NCBI GenBank assembly: GCA_951799445.1
Contig: OX637288.1
Location: 32,777,288-32,841,287, forward strand
DNA from: Pseudisothecium myosuroides
Taxonomy: Eukaryota > Streptophyta > Bryopsida > Hypnales > Lembophyllaceae
DNA length: 64,000 nt
Direction: 5' to 3'
Part shown: in pieces, positions 11,011-22,837 of the stretch
Numbering within the stretch: position 1 is the stretch's first letter
How the letters are laid out: each line of letters begins with the position of its first letter
The notes under the pieces: model-generated
What the model was told of the DNA's origin: nothing
Database searches by the model: none
The model's input: the letters and a program-made list of their open reading frames with translations, nothing else
Program-made: the position numbers and the translations under genes

Positions 11011-14000
11011 ATGTTGCTAAATCTATCAAACAAATGCTGCCATCTCTCAAAGCTGAGTATCACAATTCCTCGAGAGATTCAACCTTCTACTTCCAAATGC
11101 TAGTCTATTGTACCCCATGCCCAGCACACACTTCCCGATGATCGATGTGACGACCCCAACCCATGCCTCGGTCATCTGCTCACAGGCTGAAGTATGAAAC
11201 CCCAACGAACGGCCATATATGATATCCAGGAGATTCACGTTCTCATTGGTTTGCGCTCTTCACATGACATCTGAATTGAAATGTGCTTACACGAATACAA
11301 ACAACAGCAAGAGAAAAGAGCTGCAGATTGTAACCTAGCAACTTGACAGAAATCCCATTCTGGTAGAAGATCTTAATCAGTTTCAAGAGGCTCATCAGAT
11401 CTAGCAACTGGAGGAGTGTGCATGACTGATGCTAAGTTACAAACTGAAACCCTAGCTAGAAGCACTTGCAACCAACCTAAGCTTACCAAAACTGAACCTG
11501 CAGCTCTAATCAAAACTTTTTTATGATGGGACGATCTTGAACTATCATTGTAGAGAGATCACAACTTCACAAGTGTGCCCTTATCAAAACTTGGATTACG
11601 ATAGTTACAAAACAAAGCTGAGGACATGGATCAATTTCAGCCAAGGGAACTCCTCATCGATGGCAACACTGCAAAGTCAAACCACGACGTTATCAATCAG
11701 TAGATGAATTTACATATATGTACAAACTTCTTCTTTGCTATTTAAACACATTTCACATCAATCCATATAGAAAGAGTTAGCAATTCAAATCCAGCAACTG
11801 TACAGAATGGCCAGATGAACTCCACAGTAGATCGAGCGACATCTCACACTATACAAAAGGAGAATCTCAGTGTCTTGCATGTAATGTGGATTGACAAGAG
11901 AATCAACATGTGTACGAGGCCAAGGCAAAACATGCATCCGCAAGCGAATATATAGCGAAGATTGGAAAAGTTCATAGTTACCTATCAGATCCTGCAACTT
12001 AATTAAGGCTCGATCAAGACAAATCAGGTCATATGTACGTACATTTGCTTTTGATCGAATCAAAGCTCTAATTAATCTCAGTAGCAAACTGCATCATCAA
12101 CCACTCTTCAGTCACATATATATAAGCATCGTCCAGATCATGTCCAGAGAAATCAAACTGGTGCTCGTACGCTTGCTGGAGGCAAAAATATTGAAATTCT
12201 TCAGCTGAAAGACCTACAAACACACTTCATTCTCGACAAAAGAACAAGGATAATCATTCCAAAGTGAAATGCTTTGGCCCATTTGTGCTAGTCCTCTCAT
12301 CCTTTGGAGCTTCAAACGCAAGTGTCTGACCAAGGAATTGAAACAATCACCAAACAGGAACCCCAACAATAAGCTTGTGCCGAAATTAAAATTGTGCTCT
12401 TGACATTTTGCATGCCTGCACTGGCGTTGTTCTAACTGTCACATACCTGCTCTGTCGGTCACCCTCCATGTAGCCTCTGTGGCCCTGATAAGTATTCCCC
12501 TTAGAACAATATACTTTATACACCATAGGTCAATTCTGGGTGCCAACATCGTTAAAGGGTTAATGCAGATGTAAAGCCAAACAATACTAAGCCATGTTAA
12601 CCCTGAAGCCATGTTAACCTTGTTATTGATTGTCAATACCTTGAAGAAACATGAACTAACACGTCACCCAACGTCGAAGCTGCATCCAACCCAAAGTCCA
12701 ACCCAAATACAGAATAAGAAATAAAAAAGAATAAGGCTCAAATTTAGTTTATAGTCTTCTTCATTATCTTCAAAATTGAGCAAAAGTAAAGGATCGGGGA
12801 CCAAAAAGAAGAGGCAAACTTCATCACTTACACAAGTTCATCAATCTTGCAATGTATTTGCTCAATTCATTGCAAAAAAAGTTGTGATCAACACCCAAAA
12901 AATGCCACAATCAGTGTTTTATCTCGGAGCAGGTAAACCTTAAAATACAAACAATACTAAGCCATGTTAATCCTAAAGGACCATAGTTTAGAAATTATCA
13001 ATCTCGACTAATCTTATTTTGAATTATATAATTCAGATGGGGGACAAATTTTTGTATCACAAGAACCCGAGAAGAACATCCGTGAATGATCTTGTTGTGA
13101 AAACAATCTCATGAACGTCAATTAAATTCTCCACGACAAACCCTAACAATAATTTTCCAATCCTGTAAATTATCCAATGATTGCAACCATGGACAAATAA
13201 ATCGCCAAAAGAGAGAAGAAAGAGAATGCACTTACGGTTGCAAAGAAATTTCTGACGACCAACGATTTCCAGCATTGTCAACATTCTCACCACCTCTCTC
13301 CTCCACAACTCCACCAATCCCTAATCAATCCTAATTTCGTCTATTTCAGATTCGTCATGACCAAAACATCTTGTGCAACTCTCTATTGATGTCCTCTTTA
13401 AACGTCACCATGAACGCATCCTGCATGGAATCAATCCTCCTGTGATTAGGCTTCATGCAACCTTGAAATCAAACCCCAACGACAAAGGAAAACAAAAAGA
13501 AAAAAGCAGCAGGTCGTTGATTCATGTTCAAATATAAATCCTATAATTAAATTCTCTGCAACAAACCCTAGCGTTGCAGCCGGTAGCTCTAGAAGAATGA
13601 ATTATAAACCTTCCACAAGGAAAATGGTTTGTAAATCAAGAATATCTTGGGACTTATGGTGCAATTAGTAAGGGAACAACTCGATGTTATTTGAAAACGT
13701 GCTTCTTTGAAAGTGCTTCTGTATCGTTGCACAGAGTCCTTTTTAATTGCCAAGAAAGTGAAAGATGATCATACAAGAGTCTCTTACAATCCTACAATCG
13801 GTAGATAGAATCCACAAAAGGTAAGCAACTTTAGTACAACAACATGAACAAGTATTTTTTACATATTGCTCAGAGAAGCGAGAATGTGCAGTCAATGGCA
13901 AGTCTACCACGTCCGTAATCTTACAAATTGGGAGAGCATTTCAAAGAAATTGTAGATAGCTCGTTACCCGAGTTGCAATCTCCACTTGCTCGGCAAAAAT

Positions 14001-15389
14001 TGGACGCAATTCGTCCCAGCTCTTCCTTCCTACAAGCACTTCGCCCAGCTCCATCGCTCTTCTTTCGCCAAATGATGTGTGAACCGGTGAGACAAGTCCG
14101 TCTCCACTTGTTGAAGACCGTCTCCTACACAAACCCTAGGCGCTGCCCCTTAAGCAAGCCGCAAATGTAGATGCCATTTTCCTTTTTTAGAAAAGACGGT
14201 GCATGTACCACGTAAGATTTGTACAACGTCAATGCTGACGCAGTGCCTAAATAGTCCTCCACAGTCACAGGCGACCAAAAACGCAGTCATTTGTTGGATT
14301 TTCTTGACCGATGAGGATAGAGGTACTGAATGTACTCATTTGCACTTCCCAACGTGACCTTCTAGGAAAATTAATGAGTTTTCAGCAATTTCTTACTAAA
14401 CTCTCTTGCTGAAAACACCCACATTTCTTATAGTGAGTGCAACTTGTAAAACCTACCAAACATTAGGTGGAAACAACATTGAAATGTAAGATGTGTTCAT
14501 GTATTGTAAATTCTACCAACTTGGATCGCACACAAGAAATTTGAGGAGAATTTATGAAGAGAGGAAAGCTCCCAAGAGACTTGTAAACTTTATTTTCATC
14601 AATTGAAGTATTAATTGGCAAATTGGCAATTAATGTGCGGAATCTCTCTGTGCATGAATTCATGTGTTGAATTGTAAACAAAATGGGAACCGGATTTTGA
14701 AAACACTATGGGAACTTGATCTTGTGCCATTGCACAGTCACTGCATACTGTGCATTGAAGAACTGTAAGTTTTTTTTTACAAGATTTTAGGCTTATTACC
14801 TTTAAATTGGAATAAAATTTGCAAGAAGAAACCTTTTTGCACTCTATTTTTTGAAAGTGACTCTTAACATGGCATGTAATAATCATGTCAAGTTTCAGAG
14901 CATGCAACTTTCTATAATATTGTGGAGAAGGATTTGAATTTTGTCTGTGCAGTGATTGGCAAGTTTACCATAGGGCCAATGGAATTCAAACTCAATTTTC
15001 AAGGATGCCTTTGCTTTCCAACTATTTAACCCTAAAAGGATGTTAGCACTACTCATACATTGCAAATATTGTCGTAGCTTATACGTACAAAGGCCTTCAA
15101 TACATAGTAAAAATTGTTTTTTTCCTTGCGAATTTTTTTGTGAGATTGCTTGGGAATTCATCCTTGCTCTGTAAATTTCACGGGATTTTTTAAGACAAGA
15201 TTGTGCAAGAAAAAAATCTTGTTTACAAGAACCGTATACCCCAAACAGAGGCCAATTCTGGCTCCAACCTCCAAACTTCAGTGTGAAATTTCCTTATTGA
15301 AATGTCTGTAGTAACTTGCTCCCTGAAGAAAGCGGCCTAGCTCATGTACATTGCAGGACTTTGTAAAAAGCTTTTCACTCAAAGTTCCA
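11011..15389. other. Non-coding stretch, no gene supported
   Basis: No recognisable gene. A 24-bp phrase including AATACTAAGCCATGTTAA occurs near 12582 and again near 12950. At 14424-14434 the phrase TTTCTTATAGTG looks like the right end of a CACTA-type element, but no left end was found. Short minus-strand frames with donor-like ends exist near 13235 and 13980 but have no recognisable product. Confidence 0.4.
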
Positions 15390-16411
15390 GAGACAAAAAG
15401 GATAGTTTTTGTCAAAAGTAGATGGAAAAGAAGACTCCATTTTCAGCACTGAAACTCTAAATGAAGTTGCTAATAAGAGAATTAAATAACGAAATGGTGA
15501 AAGGGGGCTCAATAGTGGCAAAAAAGTGTTAGATTTTGTTCATATCATGCATATTTTCATGGATCATTGTAATTGCAAGATACACTTGTTGATTTTGTGC
15601 CAAATGGAAATAGTTCTAGGAGGAGTGCAAGTTTTTGGAAGAAAACAATATCTAAACAAAATAATATGTACAAAAAATGAATGCATGTAACTCAAATGGA
15701 TTCCATAATTTCCAAATTCATGTACAATTACCAAGGCTTGATGTGCAATGCATATGAATCCACTTTTTTGAAGTACCAAGCCCTAAGATCAGACAAACCA
15801 AAATGATGACTCAAGTTGATTCTCACTATCAGGGTTGAACTACTTAAGCCTAGCCTATATAAGTACAAAGGTAGTGCCTTGAAGTTATAAATAGATTCAA
15901 CTTCCTGCAATTGATTAGTGCTTTACTTATTTGGGTGACAATTCACTAAGTGCAATTAGAATAAATTGATTGGTGTAACTCAAAGAAATACTACTAGAGG
16001 TCACCTAAATGCGAGAATATCAATCTATAGTCATTGTAACATGGGACATAGGCCATAGTGATACATGTTTAAGATAACATAATGTAACAATTAGTAAAAA
16101 AAAATATCTTTCACTTTTTAAAGACAAAATAAAAGATAATGTATTTTTAAATTAAAGTAAAAGTACAAAACAATTGGGCATAGTGAGGACATATATAAAA
16201 CCTCAAGTAAAGATGAAAAGGATCTCATCTTATCATATCTTGCTATTGAATTTTGGATTTGTATCTCAAATATATTCATCAAAGTGAATATATTTAGAAT
16301 AAGAACCATTTAATTGAAGGTGACCTTATAGTTAGGTGGTTTATAATTTGATATTTGTTTTAATTTACGAGAGAACTTTAGAAGAATACTAGAATAGAGA
16401 TTGTTCTAGTT

Positions 16412-17215
16412 ATGGAGAAAAGTGGTACACCTTTGTCCACACCACTTGACATATATGTTGATGACAAATCAGACCTTCAATCACATCAAGTGGAGTGCCA
16501 CATCTGCATGAAGCCCCCAACGGATCCAATTGCAACATCGTGTGGTCACATCTTTTGTTGGCCATGCATCTACTTGTGGCTTCAAAATGGGCCCAAACCT
16601 TGTCCAATATGTAGAATCACCTTGACAAGAGAGATGAGCATCCTTGCTCTTTATGGATTTGGAACTAGTACAGAGCCAATCGACAATATAGTGAGTGCTC
16701 ATGAGGCAATGATTTCAACGAACGTCATCCCACCTCGTCCACCAAGTCCCAATTGGTTTATTTTTCGGGACTTGCATCCAGTGACGTCTGAAACAAGTAT
16801 AGAACGTTCTATCCAGGATAAAAATTTTGCTACGGATATGGCAAATTGGCTACTTCATCAACTTCACAAAGAGATAGACATAAAGAACAATTTAATAGGA
16901 CAAAGGAACCAAATGGAACAGAGGAACTTTGACTTAATGCAAGAAGCACACGAGAGTGCATTGCCACATTTTGCTGCAGATATGGCAAATTGGCAATTTC
17001 GTCAATTTCGCAAAGAGGGAGACCTAAGGAACAATTTAATGAGACAAAGGAACGAAATGGAATACAAGAACTTTGACTTGATGCAAGAAGCAAAGGAGAG
17101 TGCATTGCAACATTTTGAGGAGATAAACCAAAAGACTCAAGCCATAGCACAATTGGAATTGCAGTTGGCTCGAGCAAATGACTTGTTGCCATTTGGGTGG
17201 AGTGATGGACTATGA
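16412..17215 (+). CDS. RING-finger protein, probable E3 ubiquitin ligase (copy A)
   Basis: An uninterrupted 267-residue frame with a complete C3HC4 RING near its N-terminus: zinc ligands C29, C32, C44, H46, C49, C52, C64 and C67. The spacing and the CGHIFCWPCIYLWL segment are typical of RMA/RNF5/RNF185-type RINGs, whose members pass ubiquitin from an E2 to substrates. RMA proteins carry a C-terminal membrane anchor; none is visible here, so a soluble protein is more likely. After a proline-rich linker (about 106-114) come two near-identical 48-residue units starting DMANW (about 142-189 and 190-237), charged and helix-forming, then a short conserved tail. The partner at 53067-53726 has only one unit. 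Both copies remain open, unlike the neighbouring H2A relics. Substrate and expression are unknown. Confidence 0.75.
   Translation: MEKSGTPLSTPLDIYVDDKSDLQSHQVECHICMKPPTDPIATSCGHIFCWPCIYLWLQNGPKPCPICRITLTREMSILALYGFGTSTEPIDNIVSAHEAMISTNVIPPRPPSPNWFIFRDLHPVTSETSIERSIQDKNFATDMANWLLHQLHKEIDIKNNLIGQRNQMEQRNFDLMQEAHESALPHFAADMANWQFRQFRKEGDLRNNLMRQRNEMEYKNFDLMQEAKESALQHFEEINQKTQAIAQLELQLARANDLLPFGWSDGL
16835..17122 (+). repeat. In-frame tandem duplication of a 144-bp coding unit
   Basis: Two consecutive 144-bp units within the RING gene, each encoding a 48-residue block that starts DMANW and contains QRN, FDLMQEA and ESAL. Phase is kept, so the protein is lengthened, not broken. Copy B of the gene has a single unit, so this is either a gain in A or a loss in B. 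Confidence 0.8.
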
Positions 17216-17660
17216 TATAAATGTATGTGTATTGCCTAGTAGCGTGTGATTGTATGATCATATAGTTGTTAGTACCTTGGACCTTAGTTGGTCATCCATG
17301 AAGCAAATGAGGCAAATTTGTCTCCTTCATATGTAAAAAATAACTAAACGTCCAACATGCCAATTTTGTGAAATTTGCAAATTCCAAAACTTTGGCACTT
17401 TCAGGATTTGTGGCCTGAAACATAATTCAATATGAATCAGGTCCTATTTTTTTAAAGCTTTGTGTACAGTGCATTTGAGGCACAATATTGCCACTGGCGC
17501 CAATTGGTGCCAATTTAACAAAATTGACGATGCAGATTCTTGCACAAAAGTTAAGTTACAATCAGTCAATAGATGTTTCAAGTGAGAGATTAAATGTTTG
17601 CCTCTTTTCCTTGTTGCAACTTAAAGCTTTCATCTGTAAATGATGCAGTAGTCAAGAATC

Positions 17661-18439
17661 TTTTAAGGGTGAATGCATGGTTGAGTGGACCAAAATCAGT
17701 GTCACAAAGCCGTTATCAAGGACCTCTTTTTATTGCAAATACTATTGCATATAATAAAAAATATATTTTTCAATAAAAAAAGTCATACATTTTATTCTAT
17801 ATTTTGTTGCTTAAGCAACCATGTAATTGAATTTTAGAAAATCATTCACATTAAGTGTAGAGGGACTTTTGTATGGATTATTATGCATTGTCACAATGTC
17901 AACATTATGTGTTTAAGCTTGTTTTTTGTATATATAAACCTTTGCAAGAAAAAAAGGGATCTTGCAATACATAGATATGATAATAAGTGTTCCAAATTGA
18001 TGTTTTATATATCATTGTTGTATTTCAATTAAGAGTTAGGGACTTTTTATAGTCTGAAATGGTATATATTTTCAAATGTCCCTATCAAAGCCTTAATTTA
18101 TTATTTCTTCATTTTTGTTTTGGCTAATTTCTTTGATATGAAATTCTCTACATGGGTGTGTTTTTCAATTGAACATTATACAAGAGTAAGGGATCATTCT
18201 AACATGTAGTTATTTAGAATTTTGTGATTAGCAAGAGCACTTAAATTATAAATTGAAATTCCAACTAAGATTTATGGCCTATGACTTTGCAAACTTTATC
18301 CATATCCATCTAATTCACATATATAAATTTTTCCGCCTTTGTTGGGTACTATAGCATGTAGAATGGCTATTTGCCTATGGACTTCTATAGGGTCACCAAG
18401 TGCTGCTTTTGGTCCATTCAATCATGTAAACACCCTAAA
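17661..18439. mobile_element. 0.78-kb DNA transposon present only in duplication copy A
   Basis: The ends are complementary over about 40 bp: left TTTTAAGGGTGAATGCATGG, right end its near-complement, both continuing into a GGACCAAAA block. The flanks are AATC on both sides (17657-17660 and 18440-18443), a possible 4-bp target duplication. The matching place in copy B (about 54160-54190) lacks it. No transposase is visible. Family not assigned. Confidence 0.65.
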
Positions 18440-20232
18440 AATCACTTGCTTCAATTTGCTTCCTCCACTTCTGTAAATTTGATTTGGCTTTGCAATTTAA
18501 CCATGCCAGTTTCAGCTTGGAATATTATGTTTGTAATTTGGTGCCAGTGAACATGAGAATGAGGAGATACTCCACGGAATCTGGGCTTGTGCTCTTGATC
18601 ACATCCATTAAAACGGCGTGTTGCAAAGTGTTAGAATTGTGAAATTCAAGTGCACAAAAACCTCAAACCGATGCCTAATGTAGAGCTAAGTTTCATGACC
18701 TAATGATGTTTTCTTGAAAAGCCAATTTCTTGAAATATAATTGTTTAGCTTAACAATTACGACGATCTTTAGACCTACTGATTCTGGTCATGAATTAGAA
18801 ATGTAAAATATAGTATTGTGCTCATGAGTTCTTTTGACATTACTGTTGAATATCACTGATGAATGTTACACTGCTCCTGAGGACATAGTACTGAGACATT
18901 GACTCCCCTAAGCTTAACTATGCTTCTTCATAGAATATTTATATATTCATACTACCAAGCCAAAAAGTGCACAATTTAATACAATCAAAATTTACAAGTT
19001 GAAGAGCAGTTGGTTGAAGATAGTTCAGATGGGCTCATTCATACTCTTTCGAACCATGAGAACATCATGGTTTTGAGAGGTGAAACATTGTCGGGCATCC
19101 TGAATATGAAGCTTGGCAATCCATAGCCGCTTGACAATAGTGTAACTTTAGTACACATTTGCTAACCAACAAGGCCACTTATTTACAGAAAACAAACATT
19201 TCATGCAGTTGTACGTTCTTGGTGAGTACAGAGTATCAATCTCATGCATGTAGCAATCAAATGGGATTGTGAAATTGTGACTTGGCGTGGAGTGCTGACC
19301 GGTTATCAAGCTTGGATTGTCTATTTCATAATTTGGACATTAGGCCCTGAGTTTCTTACAAACATGTTTAGGATAATTGAATGTGAATCTTGAGCACTTG
19401 CTACGTGCAAATGAAAAAGTTGCAAGTGACCCCCCGATAATCACTGTGTACACAGAAGTATAATTACTATATTCAGATTTAGTTTTTATACAACTTGCTT
19501 TTCATTGCGCAAGTCTGGAAGGTATGTGCTAAATTGAGTCTTCACATACATAATTGTTGTGTAATACATGATCAAATTTATGGAATTTAGGTGTCAATTG
19601 CAAAGCAACTGCATGTACACTGAATGTAGCTATGAGTGCAACAACACACAAAACTTGGTTGAGATGGTGGATTCACCATTCGAGCTTGGCTGCTTGGAGA
19701 GGCAACATTAAATGTAAGTATGCAATTGTCGTGCTATTCGAACAGACCTTCAATTTTAATTGCAAGAGGAATTTGTCCATGACTCCCGACCAGTAGCGTG
19801 AGTATATTGCTCATGTCAAAATTCTGCAAGTAACAGCACAAAAATAATATTTGAATTGTGATTTCCTCCTTAAATTCTCAGTATGCAAGCGTACGTGGGA
19901 AATGTCCATTTTGGACGGACTCACGGTCATTCCTTCAAATCTATGCTCTGGCATTGCCATGGGATTGGCTCCCCCCTTGGCTCCTCCAGAAGTAGGCCTA
20001 TCTTGACAAAAACATTCTACCCGCAGCAGGCTCAATCCGACAATGGTTCCGCCCGTTAGAGTTCTGCATGCATGCCTTGGCGGTTGTAGACTTCCTATAA
20101 AACTTGATGAAGGGCTACTCTGGTGTCCACTCTTCTTCTCACATCCTATTGATTGATTTCTCTTTGTTCTTGTCTTTGCATTCTCTTGCTTTCAATTGTT
20201 GTTGGAGTGTGGATTGTTGTTGGACTGCCACC
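18440..20232. other. Non-coding part of duplication copy A
   Basis: No gene. It aligns with about 54190-55910 in copy B and keeps the presumed promoter side of the H2A relic, including a CCTATAAAAC TATA-like box about 140 bp before the relic ATG. Confidence 0.5.
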
Positions 20233-20453
20233 ATGTCTGGAAGCTAGAAAAGAGTCTAGTGTTGCCCGGAAGAAGGCCGTCACAAAGTCCGCCAAAGAGG
20301 GGCTTCAGTTTCCGTTTGGGAGGCTGGGCCGCTACTTGAAGAAGGGCCGCTATGCACAGCATGTGGCCAGGATCCGGAGCTCTTGTGTATCTGGCTGCCA
20401 TTCTGATAGAGTATATCTCACGGCAGAGGGGAGTGAGTTCAAGAGTGTTATGG
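20233..20453 (+). pseudogene. Histone H2A pseudogene, copy A (exon 1 only)
   Basis: Relic of the first exon of a core histone H2A gene. It starts ATGTCTGGAAG. After early stops and a frame change it still reads H2A phrases such as [26 protein letters not shown] and, near the end, LTAE. The core after RYAQ is scrambled by indels. The alignment to copy B (55911-56503) ends abruptly in the former intron at 20453, where a foldback repeat begins, so exon 2 is absent. It is non-functional. Confidence 0.85.
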
Positions 20454-21073
20454 ACTAGGTAATTGCAAAGCAGGCAAGCAGCAGGCAAGTTATCAAAAAT
20501 AATAGTAGGTCAGGACCTAATGAGCCGCGGGCGACGAGGTTGGTACTAACCTACTATTGTTTTTGATGATTTGGCCTACTTTGCAATTACCGAATATAAT
20601 TTCAATTAATGTAGGAGAGTTGAAATGTTTGACTTCTTTGATTCCTAACCAATCAAAACATGCCACAAAGGCAAAAGTCTCCTACATTTAGATTATGTTA
20701 GGTGAAACTGCACTCACTAAGTAAATACCGGTTGGTAGTAGTAGAGATTTCTCTAAGATTTTTCTCACTCCCAAACCAATGAAACTTCTACTTCATATCG
20801 ACCTTGTTGAAAATTTGCACAAAGTTCGCAGTGAGCATTATCAGTCTTAATCTGCCTCTCTTTAACCAATTGAAATAAGCCACAATGGTGAAACTATCAT
20901 GCATTGACATTATGGACTAGGCAATTGCAAAGCAGGCCAAGTTATCAAAAATAATAGCAAGTTAGGACCTACTGAGCCGCGGGTGGCAAGGTTGGTAGTA
21001 ACCTGCAATTATTTTTTATTTTGATGACTTGGCCAACTTTGCAATTACTGGACATAATGTCAATGTAGGGGAG
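20446..21073. repeat. Two foldback (palindromic) repeats in a ~455-bp tandem unit
   Basis: Both 20446-20608 and 20904-21073 are imperfect palindromes. They open TTATGGACTAGG(T/C)AATTGCAAAGC, close with the complement, and share a central GAGCCGCGGG block. Each is followed by the same roughly 290 bp (GTTTGACTTCTTTGATT, ACATGCCACAA). The second unit is interrupted at 21196 by the nested transposon and resumes at about 40979. The unoccupied first unit gives the pre-insertion sequence GGTTGGTAGTAGTAGAG. Confidence 0.75.
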
Positions 21074-21690
21074 TTGAGCTGTTTGACTTCTTTGATTGCT
21101 TAACCAATCACAACATGCCACAACGACAAAAGCCTCTTGCATTTAGATTATGTTAGGTGGATCTTTACTCACTAAGTTAATATTGGTTGGTAGTAGGGTG
21201 ATTGCACAAAACACTTGTACTATTTGTTGCGTTTTGCAACAATACTCATAATTTTTTCTGGAGTACTTTAAAATTAGAAAATCAATTTAAAAGAAAATTA
21301 AAATATAGCCAATGTATGCATCTTTCAAATGAAGGTAACCACCGAAGGAAATTCATTAAAAAATTCTCTAAGTAGGAGAACTAGAAAAGTGCAAAATCTC
21401 AAGAAAATACATACTTTGATGTTTTAATTAGTAGAAAATAGGAAAAAACTTAAATAAAATAAAATAAAAAAATTCCATTTGTGGAAACTCTACGGAGATG
21501 GTCATTCACCAAAAAAAAAACCAATATAATTTTTTACATGTTTCAAAATGCAAGTAGAAAGGGGCTCACTTTGTGGACTTCTATACCACATACAATTAAG
21601 TATTTTTAGAGTTCCTTTAGACAATAGCTACAAGTCTACTAGAAGACCATTTCTACCAAATTTCAACTCCAAATTTGTTTTTATGGGTAC

Positions 21691-22004
21691 TAATATGATG
21701 AATTCTAGTTTCATGACCATCTTTGCATCCCTCCTCGTGCCTACGTGTTTATCTGAGTTGTCTGTCTGTCTGGCACCTGTAAGGCTGTTACAGTTTCTTG
21801 GCATGGCAGGCGGTTAGTCATCTCCAGGGAGGGATAAGAGGGGGTCAGCCCAGGGAAGATTCAGGTCTTTTACGAAGGAGGTGACAGGAAGAGTAGAATA
21901 AGAGAGACAGAGATTAAACTTGTTCAACCAGGAATTGATCAATAATATATGTGCTTTAAAAGCTTACTATTATGTTCAAGCTTGCATTATTTTTCATTTT
22001 TTCA
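21691..22004 (+). repeat. 5' LTR (314 bp)
   Basis: Starts TAATATGATGAATTC where the 3' LTR has TGATACGATGAATTC, so the first dinucleotide has decayed from TG to TA. It ends TTTTTTCA, giving canonical TG...CA borders. It probably drove transcription of the element. Confidence 0.9.
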
Positions 22005-22005
22005 T

Positions 22006-22025
22006 AAGGTTCCGTTGCCGGGACC
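22006..22025 (+). promoter_or_regulatory. Primer-binding site candidate
   Basis: Directly after the 5' LTR comes AAGGTTCCGTTGCCGGGACC. Its GTTCCGTTGCCGGGA core resembles the complement of a tRNA 3' end and is close to the tRNA-Asp type used by many plant retrotransposons, with mismatches near the CCA end. The exact primer tRNA is not certain. Confidence 0.55.
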
Positions 22026-22167
22026 TGAGAATTTGTCGAAGGGTGAGAGCCAGAGTTGTGACTGTTAGCGTATGGAAGAGTTGAGGATCTGGAAGTTAGA
22101 ACTGTGATTATTGTGACGATGCAGTGTGATAGATCAGTATTGTAAATCGGTGGGTTAGTTGATACTA

Positions 22168-22778
22168 ATGAGTGATCAAGGAAACAAGATGAGTGACCCC
22201 AAGTCAGTTAGGAGTAAATGCAGATTCTGCAAGGGTACAAGTTACATGAAATTAAACTGTGAGAAGAAGGATAAAGAACCTCATTTGGAAGGCAAGAATC
22301 TGGTGGTTTCCGGCAAGGAGGAAAAGAAGTGACCAGTTCCTTTGAAGGATGGTTAACTAGTCAGGAAGGGAGGAAGGAATTTTAGTTGTCAATTCATACT
22401 TGGAAACTCAATTTTGACAGTTCCAGTTCAAAAACCTCGGGGTCAGGCGTTGGAGTGGTGTTAGAAAGTCCTGCAGGAGTAAAAGAAGTCTTCCATCAAG
22501 ATTTAGGCAGGAATTTGACTTGTAACGAATCAAAATATGCTGCGTTAGTTACGGGTCTGGAGATAGCCAAAAGCAAGAAGATTAAAAAATTACAAATACG
22601 CGGGGACTCGAAGTTGGTCTGTAATCAAGTTGCTGGGAACTGGGAGGTGCGTGCAGAAAATCTACGACCATACCACGAAGCTATTCTTCAATTAAAGCAA
22701 GATTTTGAGTCTATTGAGATACGCCATATTCCGAGGATTATGAATCAGGAAGCCGATGAAGCAACCCGCAACGAATAG
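22168..22778 (+). pseudogene. Pre-gag reading frame: zinc knuckle plus RNase H
   Basis: Upstream of gag is a decayed frame beginning MSDQGNK. It carries a CCHC-like knuckle with the histidine changed (C-x2-C-x4-Y-x4-C in CRFCKGTSYMKLNC), then a linker, then a full RNase HI-type domain at 22386-22778. All four acidic residues of the RNase H site are visible: D in NFDSSS, E in CNESKY, D in RGDSKL and D in NQEADE. One frameshift near 22320 and one TAG at 22383-22385 separate knuckle and domain. A second RNase H follows RT at 38674-39198. Plant Tat-lineage elements have a second RNase H, but normally after RT. Here it precedes gag, which is unusual. Confidence 0.75.
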
Positions 22779-22837
22779 GCTAACACCCACAACAAAAAAG
22801 TCTGCACTGAAGGTTTAATTTTCATCTGTTAGTCAAA

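Larger units (their letters stand above)
15390..20453. repeat. Segmental duplication, copy A
   Basis: From about 15390 to 20453 the sequence aligns in order and orientation with about 51625-56117. Shared blocks include the 15.4-16.4 kb upstream region, the RING gene, the region after it, and the H2A relic with its upstream sequence. Differences are discrete. Copy A has a 144-bp in-frame duplication in the RING gene and an extra 0.78-kb transposon at 17661-18439; copy B has a 240-bp CACTA MITE. The right end of copy A is cut inside the H2A relic where foldback repeats begin. The left end is fuzzy. Confidence 0.85.

Noticed and set aside
13235..14132. Minus-strand short exon-like frames with donor-like ends
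   Set aside because: Each is under 65 codons with no recognisable product and no supporting neighbouring exon.
16830..17261. Minus-strand frame opposite the RING gene
   Set aside because: Shadow of the plus-strand coding sequence; the RING zinc ligands are on the plus strand.
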